From: Pelargonium nanum
Taxonomy: Eukaryota > Streptophyta > Magnoliopsida > Geraniales > Geraniaceae
DNA: 33,095 bases
Direction: 5' to 3'
Assembly: GCA_036897485.1 (NCBI GenBank)
Contig: JAYMTF010000594.1
Span: 1-33,095, forward strand
The position numbers and the translations under genes were made by a program. This document shows, piece after piece, positions 1 to 17,712 of this stretch. The notes beneath the pieces are model-generated. The model searched no databases. It worked only from the letters and a program-made list of their open reading frames with translations, and was not told the origin of the DNA. The first letter of the stretch is position 1. The number at the start of each line of letters is the position of its first letter.

Positions 1-652
1 CCTTTTGTTTGTTTTGTTTTGTACGCTTTTTTGGCTGTTTAGTTATTAATGAGAAGTACACATATCCCTTCAAAAAAATTAATTATGCATAAAATACTAA
101 TATTACTATTTGGCACCCAGTTTTACTTGGATTTCTTTAGAATAAATAAGATATTGTGGTTTTTAATTTTATTACCAATTACACACTAAATTGGATTGCA
201 GTCGGTTTCCATCAGTATGATAAATAAATTTCTTTAACTATTAATTTGAACGTTTTGATGAATTTTAAACTGAGACTTACTAGTTAGTATGACCACTGTT
301 AAAATGAGTTAGATCAGCTTGTTGAAACTAATGAAAATAGAGAGCAATTATTGTACCTACCACCAACTAGACGTGCCTTCCTCTTCTATTTCACCACATT
401 TATTATCAAAGTCTTGCACGTTGCAAGAAAGAGAGGTTAAAGAGGATATACAGGTCTCACACTCACCTAGAGGTGGCAATCGACCCGACCCGTTGAGTTT
501 GGAAATTCTTGTTTGTGTTACGACACAAATTGCAACTTGTCATTTTTTGAACGAGAGAAAGCTAAAACAACAACCTATATTTCTTCATTAACATCTACTT
601 ATTACACAAACATTTAATACACTGATTAAGTCTTGTACATACATAGTATCAA
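1..652. other. AT-rich intergenic DNA downstream of the NPF gene
   Basis: No gene is supported here. The 90-codon open frame at 319-591 has no recognisable domain. The part nearest 652 should contain the 3' UTR of the minus-strand NPF gene, but no clear polyadenylation signal decides its end. A short stretch at about 468-492 (GGTGGCAA followed by GACCCGACCCG) resembles a phrase common in dispersed plant repeats; it is too short to classify. Confidence 0.6.
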
Positions 653-3374
653 TCAAACATGTCCTCTTTGACCACGAGTCGCCGGCGACTCATGTTTCCG
701 ATCATCTTCATCATAGCCTTCAACTTTCTTGTACACATATCGCTTGGCCATCCACACATACACACAAAGACTAAAACCGCTCAGCCCCGCCATCACCCAA
801 TAGAAGTCTTGGAGCCGAGCCCGGTTCAGGTTGTCTCCGAGCCACTCTCCGCCACCTCTCGAGCTGATTCCCTGAACCGCCGATATGATGAAAGTGCTCA
901 GGAAGCTCCCAACCCCCGTCGTGCTAATATACGCCGCCGCCCCCAAGCTCCTCATGGCCTCCGGAAACTGGTCGTAAAACAGCTCCTGCAACCCTATCAC
1001 CGTGAAGACGTCGGAGACCGCACATATCATGTACTGCGGAAGCAACCACCAGAGGCTCATCGGCACGGTGGCTTTTGGGCTGTCTAAGAGGTTGTGGTCT
1101 CTTGCGACGCCGACCCTTCTGGTCTCCACGGCGGCGGAGATGACCATGTTGAGGACGGAGAGGAAGAGGCCGAAGCCGATTCGCTGGAGCATGGTGATGC
1201 CGGACGGGTGTCCGGTTAGGGATCGGGCAGCGGGGACGAAGACGCGGTCGTAGAGGGCGACGGTGACGAGGATGATGAAGCCGACGAAGGCTTGGAGGGA
1301 CGCCGGCGGGACCTGGAAGTGCGGGCCGATGTTTCGGACCAATGTGCTGCCTTGCTTGGTGAAGTATGTGTGGAGCTGGGCTTGGACGGCGTTGAACATG
1401 ATGCAGCTCAGCCATATCGGCAACAAGTTCACCACCAGCTTCACTTCCTCTACTTGGGTCTGCGAGCACAGCCTCCATGGGTTCCTGCTTTTGCTTGTCG
1501 CGTCTTGGTTGTCCATGATCATCGCTTTGTCCAAGAACCTGCAATTTTCAAAGTAAGAGAAGGTTGGTCGTCATCCAAAGATAGTGGCACAGTTGGCTAT
1601 AATAACTGCATGAGACCGTGAATGGAAAAAACGCTTGCGTTGAATCTCAGTTCAACACATCTTTAAGAAGGAATAGACTTTAACTGTAACTTACACTGTA
1701 ACGAGAATTAATCTAAGTGTCCCGCCCAAAAACTTTAGACAAAAAAGATAGGTAGTCGATTTTGTGGGCCTATAGAATAAGCCCATATGAGATGGTTCAT
1801 GAATATTTTAAAATTGGATCTTCATTGGACCCACAGATTCATCTAATCAGGACTAAGGATTAAGTGCCGTCACATTCTTTGTCCCACCCACATGTAATGT
1901 TAGATTGATCTCAACTCAAGTACTCAACTATACGTGAAGTGGTTGACTTTTTAAAGATGTTCATAGAAAGATAGACACATTTTGACATACCTCAGTTGGT
2001 TTGTACGGCCCAGATAACGAACCTCCTCTCCATGCCTATCGTCTTCGTAACAAATACCATACCCATCACGCGCTTCGTCGACGCGCCACTTTCTCGCGGC
2101 GGCCACAAACACCTGCACCACCGATGTGATCGGGCTTCCGATCGGGTGCCTTATCCTGTATTTCTTACTTCCGGCCAGGAACAACACTATTGCCACCGCT
2201 AGCACGACCCCTAGCACCGATATCCCTTGGGTCCATCCAATATTGTCCTAAATATATACATTAAAAAATAATTAGCCATCAATTTTAATTGTAATTTGCT
2301 AAAACTTTTATTGTTGTTTTTTATCGGCAAGCGCATTACCCGAAACTTAAACTCGTGACTTTTAAATAAAAAAGTATCTTAAATTACACTTGCGGATAGT
2401 TGGTGAGTGGTGATTACAGGTGTCCAGTTAAACGAAGCATCAGTTAAAAGTGATAAGAGTTGAAAATTTGTAAAACAATTAATGCTATAAGGTAACCTAT
2501 GAAGCACAGCTCCATATTCGCCAGCAGTGCCTTAATCTCCTAATCTGTGTGGAAACGAGGTTGCAAGTGGGTTCACTTTTTTAGTTTTTGGTAACGCTAG
2601 CTCAGCACTAAATATGACTACTATAATATATGGTTTAAATATTTTTTTATACAGCAAGCGTAACAATCGAGATTCAAACCGATTTAAATATTAAATCACC
2701 TGAATGTAGATGACTAACAGTACGGCAACGGTGGCAGCGAGCACAATGGACAAGTACCACCAGTTGAAGAAGGAGCTCTGCCCCTCCTTCTCCTCCGCCG
2801 TCTTATCGTCAAACTGGTCGGCGGCGAAGGTCTGCACGCACGGCAGGTGCCCTCCTTCCCCCACCGCCAGTATGTACAGCGCCGTAAAGAACACCGCCTG
2901 CCGGTACTCCGATGGAACCACCGATATCGATAGTCCCAACATAACCATCCCCTGTATTATATAAACTAAAAATAAATCACAAATGTCCAATTTAACACTA
3001 TTAAGATATTAAAAAAACAGAAATTGAAAACAACAAACCATTAAGTAAAACAGAGAGGAAATGAGGATCGTCTTGAAGCGGCCGAGATAGGAATCGGCTA
3101 CCAACGCTCCGACGAACGGAAAAATGTTGGACACTCCGATCCACGTGTTCACGTTCTTGGCCGCGGTGGCCGTGGACTGGCCCAGATTGTTTGTTAGGTA
3201 CGTTATCAGATTCGCGGACAGCCCGTAAAATGCAAATCGCTCCGCGAATTCAACAACTACAATTCAAACAAATCCGATAAACAAATCGTAAATTACGAAG
3301 AAATTTAATAGAGATGTGATCGGAAACTTACAGATGACGAAAATGGCGGCGTGCCAGCCACCCTTGGCGGCCAT
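653..3374 (-). CDS. NRT1/PTR family (NPF) proton-coupled transporter, NPF5-like, 5 exons, 551 aa
   Basis: Major facilitator of the plant NPF/POT (PTR2) family, which moves nitrate, peptides or other small solutes with protons across a membrane. Exons on the minus strand are 3374-3332, 3256-3039, 2951-2700, 2247-1991 and 1538-653; all introns are GT-AG and the joined frame is 1656 nt including TGA. Near the N-terminus, E17, E20 and R21 form the ExxER proton-coupling motif of the family. Other family landmarks are NLITYL, GALVADSYLGR, GGHLPCVQTFAADQFDD, SSFFNWWY, YIQDNIGW, FLDKAMI after a short cytosolic linker, and LQELFYDQFPEAMRSLG in the C-terminal half. About 12 membrane segments are expected. 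Length is at the short end of the usual 550-600 aa, with almost no N-terminal tail. I chose the ATG at 3374 because a TATA box at 3455-3464 puts the likely transcript start downstream of the in-frame ATG near 3440. The NPF5 assignment is inference, and the substrate cannot be read from sequence. Confidence 0.93.
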
Positions 3375-3454
3375 TGAATTGCAGAGAAATGGTTGTTTCA
3401 GAGAGCTGAAATGTTGAGTGTTTTGTTCACAAAACCCCATTCCGATATCTATGC

Positions 3455-3464
3455 GTATATATAG
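3455..3464 (-). promoter_or_regulatory. TATA box of the NPF gene
   Basis: The minus strand reads CTATATATAC about 80 bp upstream of the chosen ATG at 3374. A start site roughly 30 bp downstream would fall near 3425, giving a leader of about 50 nt. This excludes the in-frame ATG near 3440 from most transcripts and supports the start at 3374. Confidence 0.5.
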
Positions 3465-4035
3465 CAATTTTGAAACTGTGTTGTGTGCGCGTGCCAACAA
3501 CACAAACAATGTGTTCTTTTCACTTTTTTTTTTTATCTTTCTTTTAAATGAAAAAGAAAACTATATATATTATCCAAAATAATTTCATATATGCTATAAT
3601 ATTTTAAGGATTTTGTTTTCTATTTTAATATGAGGAATTTAGAATCTGGAAATTGAGTGGGGTCTGGGTACGAGGAATTTGTATTTGGAGTGGATAAAAA
3701 TAATATGGGTAGATTACAATATGTGTAAGGGAGATTTTTTTTATTTATGAGAATTAAGAAATAACATGGAAAGAGAGGATTGAAATGTTAATATTTTCTA
3801 TTTTTGTTGTCCAAAAGAATTTTTTTGAGCAAATCATTTGTAAATTGGATACTTAAAAGGATAAGGTAATTGTCAATTCAAGAGTTTTTGTTTAGTTTTA
3901 TTTGTAGTATTATATAGTCATTAATACGAGAATGCATGCATGTGACTCTATTTTCTAGAGATTTTGCTTTCATTTATTTATTGGTAGGGGATGAAATTAA
4001 TGTCTCGAAATTGATAAATAAGAGATAAAAATGAA

Positions 4036-4080
4036 TACAATAATTGGTACTTTTTTTTAAGCATACAATAATTGGTACTT
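4036..4080 (+). repeat. Short direct repeat, 17 bp, two copies
   Basis: The word ACAATAATTGGTACTT appears twice, at about 4037-4052 and 4065-4080, separated by a T-run and GCAT. It looks like a local slippage or repair duplication in AT-rich DNA. No function is suggested. Confidence 0.6.
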
Positions 4081-5193
4081 ACTTTCAAAGCCATAATAAT
4101 TTTGTATTTTGTGGAAGTTTTAGTTATTGTACTTTACTTATCCTCCACTTTGTTCTCTTATTTGAGAAAATAGCTATTCCATCGGTAGTGGGGGTATAAG
4201 AATTTATTTTTATTTTTAGGTTTTGGCAAAAACAAAACATGTAGTTTGTCGGTAAAACCATACCTAATTGAAAATTATGTCATCATATTATCATCTCTCG
4301 TGTCCTAAATTCAATTCCCATCATATTGCTTGTTCCAAATAAATCTTCCGCATTCCACGTAAACACCTCTAGATGGTCTTATGGTGCTCATTTTACGATA
4401 ATAGAGATGTCTATTCTCACGTTCGAGTTGAAATTCCAGACACATGCTCCAGATTTCACTTAACAATAACAATGTCTTTTCGTTTGTGATGTGGAGGCTC
4501 AAGACCTCAGGACCAGATTAAGCTCAACTCAAAAGTTCAAGTGTTTTAAGGTTCAAGACAAGTCTCTTATATACAGTTGGTTCATTATAATACTATAATT
4601 CACAAATTGAATTGACTAAATTAGTCTAATTGAATAGCAAAAATGAATGATTTTAACATCTTTTCGCTTATACTTCACAATATATTTTTGCCGACACAAC
4701 CGAAAAACTCATACTCCATGAGAAAGAAACTAGGATCACTTGCAATAGGGATTAGTTGAAAAGGTCAAAAAGAGTTTAAATGGGATTTAACGTTAATGGA
4801 AAACTAATAATGCAATTGCATTATTTGTGACTGGTAAATTAGCATTTGCAAATTGTGGATTTATGAGATTCTATGATTAGCTAGCTGGTCCTTTTCAAAC
4901 TTTTTTTACCTTGGCTTGCTATTTCTTCTCAAGAGCTCTCACCACCTAGGATCTTGCAAAGTGGGTTGGTTTACTCTCTAATCTCTGTGTTTGACTTGTG
5001 CAAAATTCCATATACCCACTAATGAGATTGGTTTTGCTTGCAAGTCCAATATTTTCATGCCCACTAATTTCCCATGGAAATTTGTTTTTTTATTGACAAT
5101 TGTTTAGGTATGATAAAGTGGGTGAAAAGAACACAAGTAGAAGATCTCCATGAATTTTATTGAATGATTCGCGTAGTTGATGATGGCGAGGTT

Positions 5194-5290
5194 TGGTGCA
5201 ATAGTTAGATTGATGGCTCGTGACATTGAAATCATGAGTTTAAATAAGAGAAACAATATCGACTTTGTAAAGATCGAGTAAAAAAGACCC
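5194..5290 (+). repeat. Possible tRNA-derived SINE relic (Au-SINE-like)
   Basis: The order of phrases matches the head and body of tRNA-related plant SINEs: TGGTGCAATAGTTAGATTG, then GGCTCGTGACATTGAAATCA, then a decayed B-box-like GAGTTTAAAT, then GAGAAACAATATCGACTTTG, then AAAAGACCC. In active elements the middle reads roughly GGTCACGGGTTCGAATCC, the Pol III B box. Here that box is badly mutated, so the copy is old and inactive. The call rests on pattern memory, not an alignment. Confidence 0.35.
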
Positions 5291-5584
5291 TTTTGAAGAC
5301 CTCACAGTTCATAAGAGGTAACAATTTATATTTTAAATCAAATTTGTTAGGATTCAGATTAATAAAGAGTAGCGTGAATTCGATCCGAAGGAATTCCAAC
5401 TTTAGTTGTATACGCTTCCTTTTGGAGCCATATATATGGTGCATTACTCTGATAGTTACATGCCTTCCTGAAACTGCAATGTTTAAGAAAACAATTACCT
5501 ATAAAACATGTGATTTGCCACCATTTTAGTTCTAGGATTGGCTTTGTTATAGTAAAGATATTGTTGGTATCATATCATGAGACT

Positions 5585-5755
5585 CATTGCCTACCATATT
5601 TATGGTAATTCACTAATCACTTTCCATGGACAAACTAAGGCCACAATATTGACGCTAGAGAGGTAAGGATATACGGCAGTAACCATTGTTGGTATTGATC
5701 CTAGGAACCAAATATACCCAAAATTAAGCATATTGTTTAGTGTTTAACCCCACCA
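5585..5755 (+). repeat. Diverged local duplication, copy A
   Basis: Shares ordered words with 6167-6345: CCTACCA, CACTAATCACTTT followed by GGACAAA, then a GGTATT.GATCCTAG.AAC block, AAATATACCCAAAA, and a CCCCACC tail. The copies differ by many substitutions and small indels, so the duplication or pair of insertions is old. No coding content is recognised. Confidence 0.55.
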
Positions 5756-6166
5756 ACAACAAGTAGCCATCACTATGTTATAATGATTCGCAACTAATTA
5801 GCGTCAACATCATGATGAAATAGTTCGTGAAGTTCATTAACGTGTTGAGATTTTGAAATTCATGATCGACTAACTTTAATTTATTATAACAAATTGTTGG
5901 TATGCAATGTACTCCAGAGTGTTGAGACTTGTCGTCAAGTGGATCATATATATAATAAATTGGACGGCGCCACTTGAAGTTGCAACATATGTAAGGTGAC
6001 GGGACCCACACAATGATTTATTTGTTAGTCTCTAACTCTCACGTCGAAGGTCAGCGTGTCACTTATTATGTATTTCACTTGAAAATTAAGGAGAAGAGAA
6101 GTATCTATTAAATACCATCGGACCACATTGAAAATGAATTTTAAACAAACGCGGGGAGAATTGCGT

Positions 6167-6345
6167 CTCACCTACCAATTACCAAAGCTGGTTTGGTCAC
6201 TAATCACTTTTAACGGACAAATGAAAGCCATTGATACCAGATGCACCAAAGAGGCAAGAAGTATCCCAAAAAGCATTGGTGTTATTAGTCTTAGCAACAC
6301 AAAATATACCAAAACTATTTTGCTAGCCTAGCCCCCCACCTAACA
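6167..6345 (+). repeat. Diverged local duplication, copy B
   Basis: Partner of 5585-5755 in the same orientation, about 580 bp downstream. Matching words in order are CCTACCA, CACTAATCACTTT, GGACAAATGAAAGCCA, GGTGTTATTAGTCTTAG, AAATATACCAAAA and CCCCCCACCTAACA. Similarity may continue more weakly into about 6460-6600, paired with about 5940-6010. Confidence 0.55.
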
Positions 6346-6963
6346 CATGTACACATCATATAGTCTTACAATGATGAACTAGTTTGAAGTTTTCATGTTT
6401 TTGGTTTCGAGGTTGTCACAATATTCATGGTTCTGCAGGAAAACTGGAAAAGCTCCCAAGGGTCCATATATGTAATACATTTCCTAGTGGTAATCAAGAT
6501 TTCGAATTAAGTCTACTGAAATAACTCCTCTTTTCGAAGTTTCTTGAAGACTTGAACCCTACTATACACATATATTGTCTCCACAATGTGTCATATCATT
6601 TTGGTATATTGTAGTGGTTCATGTCTTCGTGATGACCCAATAACAAAGCATATTGTCACGTCCCGAGAAAATGAGCATCCTTAATCGTCTTATGGGTGGT
6701 TTTCGCCATTTGACATGTAAGGTGTGCGAATATGGACAGTGATTAGTGTTAGTTGACGATGCAAGTATAACCTCTTTTGTACTAATGTGTGTTTTACTGT
6801 GTTTGACGTCTATGGATAAGATTGATCCCTCTGCCGAGAACGGGAGTTTGGAGCACCGCACGTAGTCTGTTTTCTCGGTGAATGACAATTTACTACGATT
6901 TCATTTGTGTTGGATGCCCTTTTAGCCAGTGAGTCCAATTGACATTTGGGAGGTGTAATTATA

Positions 6964-7156
6964 GAGGGTGTTTGTCTAAGCTTATAAGTTGGTCAAACGG
7001 GCTTATGAGCACTAAAACGACTCTTTTTTTTTAGTTACTTGTTTGGTAAATTTAAAAGTGCTTATAAGCTCGTGCTTATGAGCCATAAAAAATAAGCTGG
7101 GGGTACCCAACACCCTGCTTATCAGCTATTTTTGTGAAGCTAATCCAAACACCCTC
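6964..7156. mobile_element. hAT-like MITE, 193 bp, non-autonomous
   Basis: The left end reads GAGGGTGTTTGTCTAAGC and the reverse complement of the right end reads GAGGGTGTTTGGATTAGC, a terminal inverted repeat of about 18 bp with few mismatches. Flanks GTAATTAT (6955-6962) and GTAATAAT (7157-7164) match at 7 of 8 positions and fit an 8-bp target-site duplication, as made by hAT transposases. Inside are repeated subterminal words GCTTATAAG and GCTTATGAGC at both ends. There is no coding capacity, so it would depend on a transposase elsewhere. The family name is inference from end sequence and duplication length. Confidence 0.7.
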
Positions 7157-8085
7157 GTAATAATGTTCATATCCATGGCCTCCACTGTTTGTATTATTGC
7201 ATGTAGTTCCCACATATTTGGATTAGTTATATGTAGGAGTATATTTCAACTTTTCACACACAAAAACTTGGAAAAGACAATCCCAAGACAGTTGAGTTCC
7301 AATTGAGGCTTAACTGTTGCCACTTACTTCCCATCAAAAGTCTCGTAAATGAATCCTAATGTAAAATTCAACTCTATACATGGTGTCACGTACATCTCCT
7401 CCACTTTATGAGGACCCAAAACAACACTTATAGCCTCCACTTGGTACTTGTGGCTTTCACAATTCCTGTCTGCTACACTATTTATATATAGCTCAAGGTC
7501 GTATCACAATTATTATATATTTTTATTTTAATTCTTGGCCTATTAAATTGAAAGCCTAATTAGAGACCCCAACAAGCCATTTAAATTAAAATGAAGTAGG
7601 CATGTGTTGAATCTGATTATATATGGCCTAAAGTTTGAGGACTGTATTGATTTTCCATGTTATATTATTGTTCATTTTCTAATATATGTACTGAAAATAT
7701 TGTTGTTGTTCCTATCGGAAAAAAAAATCTCCTATGCTAGTGAGGTGATATCACGTTATCGATTAACATCCGTACTCATCTTAATGAAATTGTTGGCGCG
7801 GAGCGCCCGCACGATCCACTTAATTTATGTTTTTGCTGAAAGTATCAGTTCGTAAATCATGATTGAGATACCGAACAACCAACCTATGGTATATTTTAGG
7901 GAAGGATAAACAAAAGTAAAGCGAATGGTTTAAAACTCTGACGAGGAACACTCACTATCGCTTACTGTTGACTGATCCATCAGATTAGCTCTCAAGAATT
8001 GAATACTACTACTCTCTTCGATTCTTCATTCATAGTTCATTTCATCTTCTTGTTCCTGCAATCAATCTTCTAATTTCTGTTTCTT

Positions 8086-8113
8086 GATTTCGATTTCGAT
8101 TTCGATTTCGATT
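8086..8113 (+). repeat. GATTTC hexanucleotide microsatellite in the leader of the beta-galactosidase gene
   Basis: Four perfect GATTTC units plus GATT, lying 54-81 bp upstream of the ATG at 8167. It is preceded by a CT/TTC-rich stretch from about 8005. It probably lies in the 5' UTR or at the promoter edge, so length changes could alter leader structure. Confidence 0.8.
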
Positions 8114-8166
8114 ATAATTTTGGGGGTTGCGGTGTAGGCTCGCTAGTGTCGTAGATTGTTTATAGC

Positions 8167-17029
<8,863 letters not shown>

Positions 17030-17712
17030 AACACCTTGGGGGTTGTATTGCACTACTTGATACAAAATGGTGACTGTTTTTGTTGACATTTTCTTGAGAA
17101 CACATCTTACCTCTTTGAACTGAGTTCTGGGACCCATATATTAATCAATAACACCAATTTAAGGGTTTCTACAATCAGTGTTGTTCTGGACTGTTGCAGT
17201 GATAAATCAGGTCAAGCATACAAGCTTGGGCGTTTATCTTGAGTGGAGGACTTTTATCTTTCGGTTACGAAAACAATCAGAAATACATAAGTTAAACACC
17301 GATTTCGGTACATGAACAGCATTCCAAACACGTCGGCCAAGATAGGAACTCGAATTCCTAGCAATAACATGAGCTACTAAATTTACTGACCGCTTAATAA
17401 GAGAAAATGAAACTCCATTAAAGGCTCTTAATTGTGGAGTATAGTCATCTATAATTAAACCACTCATTCCAAGATTTGAATCTAAAACAAAAATTATATG
17501 GATGGTTTTTCACTTATAAATTACTTGATTTAATTTGAATTATTGCTTTTAGACATGGAATTAATTTGAAATTGTACATTTTTGTTTGCTAGAGAAAAGA
17601 ATCTAAATCAATATTAAATTACAGAGAAGGAGACTTGAAGTTGAAGCTGGTCATGCCACTGTTGCGAGCTTCACTAACTCTTTAGTCTCAGTGTCACTGT
17701 GATTCCTAAAAC
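17030..17712. other. Spacer between the beta-galactosidase and LAF3-like genes
   Basis: Tandem genes on the plus strand are separated by 683 bp. The left part should hold the 3' UTR of the beta-galactosidase gene, possibly ending near the AT-rich stretch at 17139-17160. The middle holds a minus-strand LINE fragment. The right 130 bp is the presumed promoter and leader of the amidohydrolase gene, with no clear TATA box. Confidence 0.6.
17234..17497 (-). pseudogene. Fragment of a non-LTR retrotransposon RNase H-like domain (RVT_3 type)
   Basis: On the minus strand an open frame encodes the end of an RNase H-like domain of the kind found at the C-terminus of plant L1-type LINE polyproteins. The recognisable phrases are SGLIIDDYTPQLRAFNGVSF, then IKRSVNLVAHVIAR, then RRVWNAVHVPKSVFNLCISD. 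The sequence x-RSANxxAHxxAR followed by W, VPP and SDC is the usual pattern in these domains. In-frame sequence continues upstream to about 17500 before a stop. Only about 85 codons remain, with no reverse transcriptase in the window, so it is a dead 3' piece. A small stand-alone RNase H-like gene is a less likely reading. Confidence 0.65.

Larger units (their letters stand above)
3375..8166. other. 4.8-kb AT-rich spacer with decayed repeats
   Basis: Separates the divergently oriented NPF and beta-galactosidase genes. None of the open frames here (for example 4311-4502 minus, 5293-5529 plus, 6619-6888 minus, 7604-7855 plus) shows a recognisable domain. The supported contents are the NPF promoter at the left end, a short direct repeat near 4036-4080, a SINE-like relic near 5194-5290, a diverged local duplication (5585-5755 and 6167-6345), a MITE at 6964-7156, and the promoter and leader of the beta-galactosidase gene at the right end. 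Confidence 0.6.

Noticed and set aside
659..1621. Several long open frames on the plus strand and an alternative minus frame within the NPF last exon
   Set aside because: They are shadows of the GC-rich NPF coding exon; only the minus frame ending at 653 matches a protein family.
3375..3509. In-frame upstream extension of the NPF protein on the minus strand, with ATGs near 3440 and 3509
   Set aside because: A TATA box at 3455-3464 puts the likely transcript start downstream of both, and the extension resembles no NPF N-terminus.
6619..6888. 89-codon minus-strand open frame in the spacer
   Set aside because: No domain, no coding-like composition and no supporting splice structure; it lies beside repeat relics.
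7478..7492. TATATATAG as the TATA box of the beta-galactosidase gene
   Set aside because: It is almost 700 bp upstream of the ATG, which would need a very long leader or a leader intron that I cannot support.
7795..7807. GGCGC-GGA-GCGCC hairpin as a terminator or regulatory site
   Set aside because: An isolated 5-bp stem in the spacer with no nearby gene end; most likely chance.
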